From Glandiceps talaboti (lineage: Eukaryota > Hemichordata > Enteropneusta > Spengelidae): DNA of 64,000 nt. The stretch spans positions 2,585,001 through 2,649,000 of the forward strand of contig NC_135553.1 of the NCBI RefSeq assembly GCF_964340395.1. The letters are read 5' to 3'. Under the pieces are notes generated by a model. The model was not told where the DNA came from. It saw only the letters and a list, made by a program, of their open reading frames with translations, and searched no databases. A program made the translations under genes and the position numbers. Positions 38,812 to 59,770 of the stretch are shown one piece after another. Within the stretch, counting starts at the first letter, position 1. The number at the start of each line of letters is the position of its first letter.

Positions 38812-39063
38812 ATGATAGTCAATGGTTAGAGTGGCCGACTTGGAATCGGTAAGTTTTCAGTTCGAGCCTCGTCGGTAGCATTTATTTCTGAATGGCCAAA
38901 CTCCAATCGGCAAGGTTTTGGTCCAGAGTGTGCTTCAATCAACACAGCTGGGGACTAAATATGACAGAGAACTTTAATCGCATGCAACTCAATAACTGTA
39001 GCTGAAGGTCTGTATGCTACCCAGGCAGTTGAAAACGTTGTAAAAAAGAAAAGAAGAAGAAGC
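38812..39063 (+). mobile_element. tRNA-derived SINE-like element, copy 2
   Basis: The head has A-box-like TGGTTAGAGTGGC (38823-38835) and B-box-like AGTTCGAGCC (about 38860). The body contains CTGTATGCTACCCAGGCAGT (about 39010-39029), matching the core of the copies at 8460-8850 and 58720-59130, and ends in an A/G-rich tail (GTAAAAAAGAAAAGAAGAAG). The plus orientation and tail give the best-preserved 3' end of the three. Confidence 0.7.
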
Positions 39064-45038
<5,975 letters not shown>

Positions 45039-45473
45039 GATGATCGCACAATGTCGAACAAGCTCAATAAGCGAACACTTCGTTTAGGACAAATCCCCAC
45101 CCCACGCCCTTCCCTAAACGAACATTCACAAGTGCGACATCACACGTGTATATATGATGTAAACCATAATGAAAATTGCGCTCACGCCGGTACCACTACG
45201 ATCGATGCAATGTAAAAATATGATGGTAAACACGAAGTTCAAACCTTATGAACATGTTTACTGAGATGATGTTAAACACATCAAAATACTACCGTAAACC
45301 AATCACTGAGAAGTCAATCATTATCACCTTATCAACATCTCAGTAGCAAGTACAGAACATTTATCATCGAAGGCGAGAAAGATTTCGAAACTTGGTTAGA
45401 TGCCAGATGCCAGACACCCTCTCCAAACGAACGCAGTTCGCTTAACGAGGTTGTGGGACATTGTGCGATCGTC
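45039..45473. mobile_element. Inverted-repeat (MITE-like) element, ~51-bp arms
   Basis: 45039-45089 pairs with 45422-45473, sharing GATCGCACAATGTC and TAAGCGAAC then TTCGTTT. A nested inverted repeat TTCGTTTAGGA/TCCCTAAACGAA lies within 45079-45122. The ~330-bp centre has no ORF of note, so this is probably a non-autonomous DNA element. Confidence 0.7.
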
Positions 45474-45939
45474 TCTTACTGAAGGATCATTAATCATTTC
45501 ACAGATACAGTATGAAGCTGATAAATCATGCAATCTTTACAACTATGGCTATAAAGAAAATGATAATAATCTGATAAGGGCATAACAAAAAAGTTGTATT
45601 CCGATTACTCTCAATTTTAGAATATGTGGGGTAGGTAGATTTTTTTTCATATGTGAGTGTCTAGTTCAGATAGTTATGTTTTCCGTTGTTTTCTATATGG
45701 TCTCTGTGTCATTGGTTTCTTCTCATCAGATGTACAGTCATTACAGATTGGAAGAACAGTATTATATTGTCTTTTCAAGTTGATGTCAGTTTCCGTATCC
45801 ACTATTTCTTTTCGATTTCATTATTTTTTTCTCGAATAAATAAAAAACAAAGGTTTAGGGTCGGCGTGAAAAACACCTAGGGGTTGGGTAATCGGAACTA
45901 AACAATTTTTTATTAGGCCTAATGGTGATTTGTCTATGT
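45474..45939. other. Gene-free spacer
   Basis: AT-rich, with no supported feature. Confidence 0.45.
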
Positions 45940-46500
45940 TAACAATAATAAAACACCAATGGTGTTGTAGTACAACTGTAAAATTTGTGTTTATCAACAT
46001 GCCAATCCATATTTGTTACCCATGCGATATGCACTATTATTTGATTGTTGCTATGGGCGTAATCTGGTTGCTAGGCATATTTCCAAATTTTCGTTTGAAT
46101 GTTTATTCATTTGCTTGTCAAATAAAGTTGATCTTTGTAAATTGTAAAGGCGTTAGACTGTTGCTAAGGACGTGGTCTTATTGCTAGGCATATTTGCATA
46201 CTCTTTTGAATGTTTATTCATTTGCCTACCCATTCATGTTGTTACTTTGTCAATATGAAACACCATTCAGCTGTTGCTATGACCGTGATCCTGTTGCTAG
46301 GCATATTTGCATACTTTTTTGGAATGTTTATTCATTTACCTACCCATTCCTGTTGTTCTTTTTGCAATATGAGACACAATTTGGCTGTTGCTATGGGTGT
46401 GGTCTTGTTTCTAGGCAGATATGTTTTGTCTTGAACAAGACTGAAATCAACATCCCTACCAAATATCAAAATAGTCACAGATAGGCAGACAGACAAGACA
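45940..46500 (+). repeat. ~113-bp tandem repeat, about 3.5-4 copies, with GACA tail
   Basis: GTTGCTATGG-type blocks start at 46047, 46160, 46273 and 46387, with GTTGCTAGGCATATTTGCATA and GAATGTTTATTCATTTGCC between them. It ends near CAGATAGGCAGACAGACAAG. Two overlapping 74-96-codon frames are by-products of the repeat. Confidence 0.85.
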
Positions 46501-46589
46501 TTTTATCAGAACTATATCATCATTAATATGTATGGTTGAATCTAGCATGAATGAATATAGTTCAGCTGAGCTAAAAAGTGTGTTCAAGA

Positions 46590-46925
46590 AATCTCAAACA
46601 TGTTAACCCTGGTGCATTGACAAGAACGTGAGAAATACTTGAACAATTTGCAAGAATAATTTTAGAGTTTTGATTTTTTACCAAAAAAACCGTTCCACCT
46701 AATTTGCATATCACTTTCTAGATCACTCTGACTCGAACAAATATAAAGTATTAGTGACACACTCACCAAAGTTCAGACTAATCTGTCCGGTAATTGATTA
46801 GTTTAAGTTTTTAAAACCAAAAATCACACTTTTTACCTAATTTGCATACTACTGATCCGATCGATTTGCTTTAAAACAATCTCATATTGGGTCACACACA
46901 CACACACACGCACGCACGCACGCCG
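46590..46925 (+). repeat. Interspersed repeat with internal duplication and CA/CGCA tail
   Basis: CACCTAATTTGCATA (about 46697) and TTTACCTAATTTGCATA (about 46834) recur about 140 bp apart. The element ends in a CACACA then CGCACGCACGC run at 46893-46923, similar in style to the other tailed repeats here. Confidence 0.5.
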
Positions 46926-49900
46926 CACCATGCCATAAGTACTCCTGAACTTTATAGTTCGGTTGTGCTAATACCCACACCAGTTGTACCTTTAAGATGA
47001 ACTGTGATTCATTGATGCGATGACTACTCGCTAAGAATTGAAATTAACACTTACAGTTGACGAATTCTTCGTATGCCTTCAGCAGTTCAGCTTCTCTCAG
47101 CATATAGGCAGTTATTTACTTAAACGTCATAACTATGTAATAATTATCTCACATATAAAATAATCGAAACAATAAGCACTTAATAAACTTCTCTCTACGT
47201 TAATCTCTTTCATGCACGAGTACATCGCAATGTTCTGACTGTTCACAGATTACTCACCCAGCATGGCCTATGTAGCAGTGTAGTAACCTTTTACCAATTT
47301 CGTATCAGTAAGTTCAAACTCGTTAAGAAAGTACATTTTGCACCACAACGAACATGCGAACAAACGTGTTTGATACACCATTACGCGATAAAGAGTTGGC
47401 ATGGGCATTTCCACATTCCGTCCATAAGAAGAACGTCATGCTGTTAACATTTAATTCACATGTAAGCAGTTATGCTCACGTTTAGATTGTTATTCTACGG
47501 GATAGTCATTTCAATCCATTCATTCATAGAATCGCACGAATTGAGTGCAATCATTGTACAGGTTATTTACTCAGCAAACTCAGAGATCACACGCGATGAG
47601 CTTTTTTTTTCTCAAATTAGATATTCCTTATATTACAATATGAATACTAAGTTTCATTGCTTCAAAGTTCATTTGAAAATCCATCATATACTGCTGGAAT
47701 ATTTTCCGAATGATCGGCTCTAACACAGTTTGTTTCATTACAGTTGTTGACGAAGCCATGTTAAATGTAACTCCGTGATGGCCAAAGATATCCTTGACAG
47801 TATGAAGCTATCTCTTCTGAAAAATCTTTCAAGCAATATTACTTGGAGGCATTCCAACTGTGCTATATGACTAGTCTAACATATTGATTTTGATGTGTAG
47901 ACCAACCAGATCTCTAGATTCGCACAATCAATATACTGATCGAGATCTGATTGGTGAATAGAGGATTAGTAAAAGGTATTTGTCTAGCTACTAATCTAGT
48001 CCCTCCCCTATAAAAATGTTTTCAAATTTACACAACAATACGATATATGGGGTTCCACATTCCCTCCATAAGAAGAAAGTCATGCTGTTAACTATTCTAA
48101 AAGACTCTTTTACAATACACAGATACAATCACAAGCACATAAATATTCTCAAACAAAAAGAAATGAAAAGAAAGTTACGAGTTTGTCTACTGGTGACGAA
48201 ACTAACTAGACAATTTAGACATTGTTTGTATTTCGTTTGAATTCGTTATCAAGCGTGGGTTTAAGTTTTCAACTCGTTATCAAGCGTGGGTTTAAGTTCT
48301 CAGTTTTGCTTTATTACATTGTCCATGGATGAATCAAATCTGGTACTAGAAAGGTTATTTAGTAGAAACCAGAGGGTCAGTATTAAAAAGTGACTAGTTT
48401 AGGATGAAATCTGACAGAGATTTATGTATTACATGTATGGTGATATCTGAAGCTGTTTAATTGTGACAACATGTGCGAATGTACGTGGGTGTCGGAAGAC
48501 GCCTGGGGCGTTTTGAGAAGAATCATCAAAATGGCATAAGAACATGAAACTATATTTCCTTGTCTTCATGCCAGGATCTGTATTCGCAACAAAAGCTTAG
48601 TCTGCGCCGACCTTATCTATGAGCCGTCGTATCTGCAACAGTGCTTAGTTCAATATCAGGTAACATGAATGAAACCAAAATAAAAAATGCATATCTCAGT
48701 TTGTATTCAAAATAATATCAGTCAGCAAACATTCACAAAGTATCTTTCCCCTTCAAAACAACCTTGTCGACTGATGCACTACATAGTAAGAGTGTAGAAA
48801 ACTCAGGTGTTGCGTGCAGTGATCTACATTAATGATGTGCATGTCTTGTAAAGGTAAAAACCAAGGGATGAACAGCTTGAAAGGCTTTACAGCGTTGATG
48901 TAATGGAGTCCATATGATTTCAAAAAAGGTATCAACCTTATTAGTTAGGTATCTTCCGCTTGGGACCTCTGAACACTTAATATGATTGATTCGGGTACAA
49001 TAACATTGTAGAACATGTCTTCTGTTAAAATCCAGCATTGTGGTCATAAGACTTTCTGTTCAATGAAATGTCTAATATGGTTTGTGATAAGTCGATCTTT
49101 ATGGCGGCAATAAGAACGATCTACTATTGAACGTAAAAGATGATAACTTTTTATTCTTTGTTTGCACAAGATGCTAAAGTCTAGGGATGAGTTGTGAAAA
49201 GAGCGATGTCTCTAGAGGTCGTCAAATATATAACAGTCTGACAAATGTATTCGTTTCAAAATGGAAAGTTTATGTACTTAGTCTTTATAAAAGATTGCAT
49301 CCTTTGCTCTCGGTGGGGATTTCGGTATGCCTTAGGAAACCTTTTGACCCTTTGTAAGTAGTTACGGAAGATCATGTCAATAGAGAAATGTTTTTGTCGT
49401 TGTTTGTTCATATCCTGTTCTTTTACGATAATTTCTTAATCGATAATTTTATCTTCTTGATTTTCAACTTTTTGCCTTCTTTATCTATTTTACATAGGAT
49501 CGTCATGTGAGGCCGTCCTTCTCATGGGGTTGTCCACACGAGCCTTGACTCTAGCTAACTTCACACAATATAGGGATCGAAAGAGAGCATTTCGTAGTAA
49601 ACTGGTAATTGGTTTGCGTCGTGTAATCATTATATTTTGTTAACTAATTCAATACACATACTTAGATACGTGAGCAAACACAAAACTTTGAGTTTCAATT
49701 AAATCAATTTTTAATTATTTATAATGTGCTTTAAGTTGGTCTACCGTACGGTTGATAATTGATCCTTCTGACAAAGAATAGAGATACAGCTTACATACCA
49801 CCTCGTAGATATTGAGAACAATGCCGTGTATATAAACTTTATTTCTATGGAAAAACTTACAAACTAGGCCAACGATTGGTTCAAACGGAGTAATAGCTCC

Positions 49901-50517
49901 GTCCTAGGCCCAAACTCTCCCAAGTGTATCTTACCAAATAGAAGAACGCCAGTACATAAAGGTACTCAACTCTTTTGCTCCCAGTATAAATAAAACAGCA
50001 TAAATAACTAATAACACACCACTTCAGCTAAACGCGGGTCAGTTCTTATAAATGTAGTGGCCATTTACACACACTACCATTACTAGGATGTGGCGCGTCT
50101 AGCCAAAATCGTAGACGCCAGCGGCTATACTCGAAATGTGCACATATCTTCATGACATTTACCTGCACAATAACCCTTATTACATGCCACACCATGTGGA
50201 ATTGTTCACGCAATAATGTAACCGAAATATAGACAAGTAGCTCATTTTTACATAACCTAGCAGAAAACGTTCAGTATCCGGTCCCCGTTTTCTGTTCTTT
50301 GTACGTAGGAAATCTTTCGTATTGGACATATGTATGTACTCAGACAACTATACTTAGACTGGCACGTAATAGCGCCATATATAAGGCCAGATAAGATTTG
50401 GAACACAATTTACCATACGTATATGGGATGTCGTTATACACATTCCATTGGTTAAACGTACACACAATACAATCCCTATCATATATGTTTGAATTTGGCA
50501 TTGGAGACACAAACATT
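46926..50517. other. Gene-free DNA with small duplications
   Basis: A 41-bp direct repeat (47408-47448 and 48052-48092, 3 mismatches) shares CATAAGAAGAA and GTCATGCTGTTAAC. A 31-bp unit is tandemly doubled at 48242-48303. No gene supported. Confidence 0.55.
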
Positions 50518-50641
50518 TCTGGTCAAAAGTTCCTATTAGCAATTCGGGGTTTATGCAAATATTTACTCCAAAACTGTTCTACTTTTTCAGATTGACACAT
50601 CATTTTATGTGTTCTAATAATACTAAAAACTTTTGACCAGA
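50518..50641. mobile_element. Short element with 14-bp perfect terminal inverted repeats
   Basis: TCTGGTCAAAAGTT at 50518-50531 is repeated inverted at 50628-50641, 96 bp apart. It is small and non-coding; it could be a tiny MITE or chance. Confidence 0.45.
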
Positions 50642-50717
50642 GACGCCCGCATGCGTACATCTACTAGCTTTCATTAGAATACGGTGGGGATGGGGTGGTG
50701 GTATTACGCACAGATGG

Positions 50718-50916
50718 ATGCATGCATGCATGCATACATACATACATACATACATACATACATACATACATGCATACATGCATACATGCATACATACATA
50801 CATACATACATACATACATACATGCATGCATGCATGCATGCAAGCATGCATGCATGCATGCATACATACATACATACATACATACATACATACATACATA
50901 CATACATACATACATA
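50718..50916. repeat. (CATA)n/(CATG)n microsatellite
   Basis: CATG and CATA tetramers alternate in blocks over about 199 bp. CATG blocks are self-complementary, so the array can fold. Met/His/Cys-rich frames here are artefacts. Confidence 0.95.
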
Positions 50917-53900
50917 GAAAGACATCATAATAGCTATTGGTAATGCCAATAACCAAGCGCTTTGTATCCACACTTTATGAAAGGTTTGGTAAAGGTAGCC
51001 TTTCTTAGAAATCTGACGTCTTATTTCAATGAGGAAATGTCAAATGTGCTTTCGGAATCTGGGATTTAATATTCTTTTCATAGTATTCAACAAAGGACAA
51101 TGGGTGTAACGTATATATTAACTGAGATGCAACTACACAGACACCAAATATAAGAAAGAAGACAGCTAACGCGTGTAATTAGTGGTAAACCGATAACATT
51201 GGAATTTCAAGTAAAGCCGACATATTTTATTATTGGCAGGTCACCCACAGATATCAGTTTCTAGAAAGTGAGCAATTATGGATTTTTGTTATGCATTCAG
51301 TGAATTTCGAACCGGTATCATTTCACGTTGTATCAAATGAACTAACCCAGAAAGACGGTTTATTTTACCTACAGGTTTTTGTGATGTGATATATTATTAG
51401 GATATTTTAAAACGATGGCCTAAATTCATGGTAACTACCAATGGGAATATTAATACTTACAGTTACACTATCATTTGGCCTATTCTTATTTCCATCACAA
51501 GCATTAGAGTAGTAACTCATGCTCTAGAATGACGTACACTTTGACCAGTAATTCGTCTTTAATATATCAATTTTGAAAAGATCTTGAATAAGGTTTAGTC
51601 AATCAGAGAGACGCCTGCGCAGGTGGCATTCACGTTTTGGGGTTTTTCATCTATTTAGCTATATCTTTCGATCAAACAGACGGAAAAACTTTTGTTTCAG
51701 TGTTTGGCGCCATTTTTGTTTCAGCCGTACATTCCTGTGAAGTATTGTCTTTTGATCTTTTGACTTCTAAATCACTAGTTGTGTTGTCGCAAGAATTCGA
51801 TGGAAATGAAAGATTATTTTAAGTTTAAATCCCTAACATACTAAATGTGTACAATCTATTTTCAAAGTGATATCACTATTTTGATCTGTAACGGGCTTGC
51901 AATATCAATGTTAACATACCACAGTATCTAGTAAATGTTCTCTCCATATCGTAATTTAATAACAGTTTCTTAGAAACCGTTGATGACCCTATCAACACAG
52001 CTTATACTGTTAAAATGTCATTGTTAGTCTTTACTGTTAATATAACAATTTGTTAATAAGATATAGCAACTGTAAAACAAGTCCACGGAATACAGACATG
52101 TTATTAGATATCCCTACACAATGAGCAACGACAAACATATCCTCTATTATATTTCGACATCTCAAATTAAAAGCATCGTCAACAACATTTTAAGTTTGAA
52201 AATTAGTAAAAATATTTTTGAAATAATTTCAGTATGAATTTCTCAAACAAGAGGGAAACCAGTAGTCGAATGCATCTCTGCTTGGAAGTCAGTAGAAAAA
52301 TACAAACTGTGTGTGGGCGAATTGCCAACAGTGAAATATATATGTATGATTTACGTGAAATCAAAATGTGATCGAGTCAATTATGCTAATAATAGATCTT
52401 TGCAGTGCTTCTTTGATTCCTTTCATCCCCTAAATGAATAGAGCTTTAATAATTTAGTCCACTGTATCAAACAGTGCTAATATGACATCATGAAAGAAAA
52501 TGTAAACCTAGAAAGAGGCTATATATTTAGGACACATAACAGAAAATAATAAGAACGTTGACTTCCAAATTATGCATTCTTTGATATATGTCTATTAGAG
52601 AGACCTACATAAAAAAGAAACTTTCGAAAGTGGAAATTACTTTGTTAAGTACCTCTTAAACATTTCAAAATCTCCTTGTCACTTCCACCAAGTGATGCCA
52701 AACGTAGTCACCAACCGGAAACACAAGCTGACAATTAGATGGGAGATGAAAATTACGCTGTATGCTTAAGGTCATGATAAAGTAGGGTTGTGACACGTAG
52801 ACTGTTGTGGTACATCCTGTTTTTTCCCTCAATATTCGCTTTGAGTGAAGTACTGGTGTCAAGTTAAACTCCTTTGCTGACCCAAAACATCAGAATTCGG
52901 CTTTCCTATTTGCATATAGTAAATTGAAAGTTCAGTAGTAAACTAAAACGAAATATCATTCACTTTGCAATCAATCAATCATAGAATAATGCTAAAGATT
53001 GATAATGTATAATATAAAAAAGATTGATAACGTATAATATAATTCGTTAAAAATGAGGTATACATACTATTATATTAGAACAGCCTATTCCAGAGATGTA
53101 ATCAAAAAGTAAACTTCAGCTTGTCCTCGTGTTTTGTGGGGGCGGGGGTACAGAAGACTAAAAATGAAAGCTTGTAGAGGGCTTCCTCCTCGAATGTTTT
53201 TATAAAATGTTTTTCGACAACTATACAATCAAATAAAAAATGTCAATAATTGTAATCATAGCAAAAGTTTCCTTTGTCCGAGTAACCTGCCTGTCAACCT
53301 ATAATATGAGATGGATTAGATGAAATGCTATATGTTATATACTTAATAAACAAATAGAGATATGCTTGCATATAATGTATACTGCTCATTTTTATCACAA
53401 AATTCCAAATGTCGGCTTGATAGACGATGCAGTTGATATCATTATTAACGGATTTGTATATTACGAATGCTGTTTAAATGAAAGGCTCGTTAAATGTTCA
53501 TTGACACTGTAGATTTCTATCTATGATATTCTAGTTAAAATGCAAGGAAAGGGTGGGTCGGTGGATAACTGGTTAATATAAACATGCACATTGAAACCAT
53601 CACCGTACCTGCTAAGTTGGTGTACACGTGACAAAATAGGTTGACATGACTTTGTTTAAATTTACCAAAGTTAAATATAGACGAACGACCATATGTATAT
53701 TATGAGTGTTACAAACGATACACTATCGAAATTGCATATAACACACAATGGAGAATGTCCACAATCAGCTATATCCATACGGTGAGCTGAAACTGGACAG
53801 TTTTATAATAAATATGACAATTTCCTCCTTTCAATTGAAAACTAGCAGACGCCAGATGTAAACTGAATGCTTTCATAATGGAAAAATATAATTTCCATTG

Positions 53901-54292
53901 TTCTGGGCCTTTAACTATGCAAATGGCTCATTGAAATCAAATACTACATGAGATAGGACAGCTGTATAGAACACGTGAACTTTATTATCATATGTATGTA
54001 TGTATGTATATATCTATGTATGTATCTATGTATGTATGTATGCACTTGAAATCATAAAACATTACTTTGTCTAATTAGTATTGTCTGATAACCGAAAATC
54101 ATGAATTTTGGAAACATATAATATGTGCGTGAATATTGCCTAAATTACCGAAAATCGTTAATTGTGCAAAGGACTCATTGATGTACATTTGCTGTTTGCG
54201 AAAGCGAAATCAATTCTTGCCATTTATCGCAACGAGAAAGTGTAGCAAGGTTCATTAAAATGCTGTAATTATTTAGATATGATATTGTTCAG
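50917..54292. other. Gene-free AT-rich DNA
   Basis: A 25-bp doublet (AGATTGATAA.GTATAATATA) lies at about 52996-53042 and a TATG run at about 53994-54040. No gene supported. Confidence 0.5.
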
Positions 54293-54330
54293 AGACAGAC
54301 ACGTACGTACGCACATACACACATAAACGG

Positions 54331-54414
<84 letters not shown>

Positions 54415-54469
54415 GTAGGTAGGTAGGTAGGTAGGTAGGTAGGTAGGTAGGTGGATAGGTAGGTAGGTG

Positions 54470-54531
<62 letters not shown>

Positions 54532-54573
54532 GAGGTAGGTATGTATGTAGGTAGGTAGGTAGGTAGGTAGATG

Positions 54574-54638
<65 letters not shown>
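54293..54638. repeat. Compound (GACA)/(GATA)/(GGTA) microsatellite
   Basis: GACA to about 54380, then alternating GATA and GGTA blocks to 54638. The block order GATA-GGTA-GATA-GGTA-GATA suggests duplication of whole blocks. Confidence 0.95.
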
Positions 54639-57434
<2,796 letters not shown>

Positions 57435-57583
57435 CACGAAATGAATGTTAGTTTTACGTCCTAGTGCTCCTCGTATGAATCCGCGGACTACAATTCCTCA
57501 CCTGGTCCATTAAACGGCTCGAAATTAGTCTGCGGCGTCATACTCAGAGAGCATTATGACCTAAAAACTAACGTTGATTTCGT
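57435..57583. mobile_element. Old, diverged foldback element
   Basis: 57435-57496 is repeated inverted at 57521-57583 with substitutions. Blocks ACTAAC, GTCATA/GTCCTAG, GCTC and CCGCGGACTA/TAGTCTGCGG line up on both arms around a 24-bp loop. It sits in a CpG-richer patch that also contains ATGGCGGATATAG (57351), whose frame stops after six codons. Confidence 0.6.
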
Positions 57584-58719
57584 ACATGAGATTATTTATA
57601 CCTACATCTACTATTTGCTAACATTTTACCATCGATATCAGTTGACTGCGCAAGGACTCTGAAGATTGAACACATCACGTTATATTAATGTGACGGGACT
57701 CTAATTTTAGAGTCTCGGAGACATTTCGCATGTTGCGTGTCAACGTGTAAGGTGAAACTAAGTGTTTACAGTTATATCTTTGGCTTCTCTTACATGAGAT
57801 AACAAGAATAACAGCTCGTTAGTTAAATTAATGACTACAGGACATAACAGATCTAAGTAAGTATTACTGGCAGAAGATGAAGTTTGACGTTTAAGAGTTT
57901 AAGAGTTTAAATGTTACGAGCGATAGTGAAATCTTTTCATAAACCAAAAGTGGGGTGGTTATTTAAACATTTATGGCGTATACAAATATCTTAGTTACGG
58001 TGATCAATAATTAAAGTAAGGTAAGGAAGAAGAAACAAGATAATCGAGGGTTCAACGACTTGCAAATAAATCACAATTTTAGTTAATACGAAGAGTCTAT
58101 TCACACTATGCAATTCTTATAAAATTGGCATTGTAAGGACTGTATGATCCTGTCAATACTTAACTTAACTCCATTAGAAATCTTGGAGGATAGTTTTATA
58201 AAAGACTTCACAAAAGCGAAATTGCTCTGTACATAGAGAATATATTTCGTAATTCAAGGTGTTCTCAAATAAACTGAAATCTAGTTTTTATGTTAATTAG
58301 GCCTGCTTAGCCCTAAAATGACATTGGCCTTAATAAGTTAGCTTATTTTAAAATAATAATGAGTCATTGGCACAGCAGCAATTCTGAGTAGTAAACTATT
58401 AAGTTGTCACAAAGTGGTACAGCCGCTTTGTTGTCAAGTTATAAATGAAGAGATATCATTCTATTCATTTCAGTTAGTAATGCCCGTTCCAAGTGATATC
58501 CACGAATACATTCAACCTACCTATACGTGTAAGTATTAATTCACTTTATTTTTTTCTTATGGGTGATGGTATGGGTGTACTATCATTTGATTAGGGAATA
58601 TGCTTATTCCTCACTGTTGCGGTTTGCTATACTATGGACTGCTTAGTTATTACAGCAGGTATGTATGGATGGATGATACTGGTCATTAGCTAGATATACT
58701 TACGTAAAGCTTTTAGGAT
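57584..58719. other. Gene-free AT-rich DNA
   Basis: A small GTTTAAGA triplication lies at about 57891-57911. Nothing else supported. Confidence 0.5.
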
Positions 58720-59130
58720 GCCGTGGTACACAATTGTTCATATATATTAGGTGCATATTTCAAAGGGCCTATCGACAATGAATGTCGTGATCATAGGTGT
58801 ACAATTATTAGCCTTGGTAAAGACCTCTATCAGCACAATGACCCTGTAGATCGTCCTCAACTCCCTTGGGAGCATACAATCCATTGCAGCCTCTGTAAGT
58901 GCAGATGATTAAATCTTTCACACAGCAGCTTCTGTATTACCAAGTCCCATTTATACGCAGCTCGGATGATTGGAGGGCAAGGGTAGATTAATTCTTGCTC
59001 AAGAACTTTAGCCATTCACAAAACCATGGTGGCGCCGAAGTTCGAACCAACAAATTGAATTCCTACAAATGTGTAAAGCCTTGCAGATTCCAAGCAGGAC
59101 TCTTCACATTCGATCATTACGACTATGGAA
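58720..59130 (-). mobile_element. tRNA-derived SINE-like element, copy 3
   Basis: On the minus strand it has a diverged tRNA-like head (GCTTGGAATCTGCAAGG and B-box-like TTGGTTCGAACTT at about 59039-59050), then a body with ATTGTATGCTCCCAAGGGAG (58865-58884). The core and its flank match copy 1 closely over 58855-58925. It is the most diverged head of the three. Confidence 0.6.
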
Positions 59131-59461
59131 TTTGATTGTTGTGAACGAAATGACCAATTACTTGACGCCCTAAAACCAAGTTTGTTTTGTTTCGTTTTGC
59201 AGTGGACATGGTCGACCTTGCTAGGCTGTGTTACAGTGACTATACTCATCCATTAAACTGTTTTGATTAGCTAAATACACGTTTTATCGCTGGCACGGTC
59301 ATGGTTGTTCAGGGATGTTGATATCAACTCACGATCTCAAATCATAACCATGTGATAGACATGGTGGCTGTCGTTAGAGTAAAATGAACATTTAATTATT
59401 TATTTTATTTTTATCTTTAATGGCACTACACATCGTCTGGAGCAACAAAATCTTACCAACA
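59131..59461. other. Gene-free spacer
   Basis: No feature supported. Confidence 0.45.
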
Positions 59462-59770
59462 GAGATATTGTCGAGCAAGACGATAAAATATAATGTAGCA
59501 ATGTTGGTGAGATATTTGTCGAGCAAGAAGTTAAAATGTAGCAATGTTAGTGAGATGTTTGTTGAGCAAGGCCATAAAATGTAGAATTGTTAGTGAGATA
59601 TTTGTTGAGCAAGACGATAAAATGTAGCAATGTTTAATAGTGAGATATTTGTTGAGCAAGACGATAAAATGTAGCAATGTTAGTGAGATATTCGTTGAGT
59701 CAGGTGGTATAATATAGCAATGTTGGTAAGATGTTGGTAGATCCACACGATAAAACTGTGGCAGTGGTAA
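59462..59770. repeat. 43-47-bp tandem repeat, about seven copies
   Basis: Units start at about 59462, 59509, 59552, 59595, 59642, 59685 and 59728. They share GAGATATTTGTTGAGCAAG, CGATAAAATGTAGCAATGTT. Two units are 4 bp longer. The last unit is most diverged. Confidence 0.9.

Noticed and set aside
38812-38885. True tRNA gene
   Set aside because: Same reason; the sequence continues into a SINE body with an A-rich tail.
46194-46484. Repetitive 96- and 74-codon frames with hydrophobic repeats
   Set aside because: The 113-bp repeat period explains them; the period is not a multiple of 3 and the two frames are mutually inconsistent.
50600-50973. Met/Cys/His-rich frames on both strands
   Set aside because: CATA/CATG microsatellite artefact.
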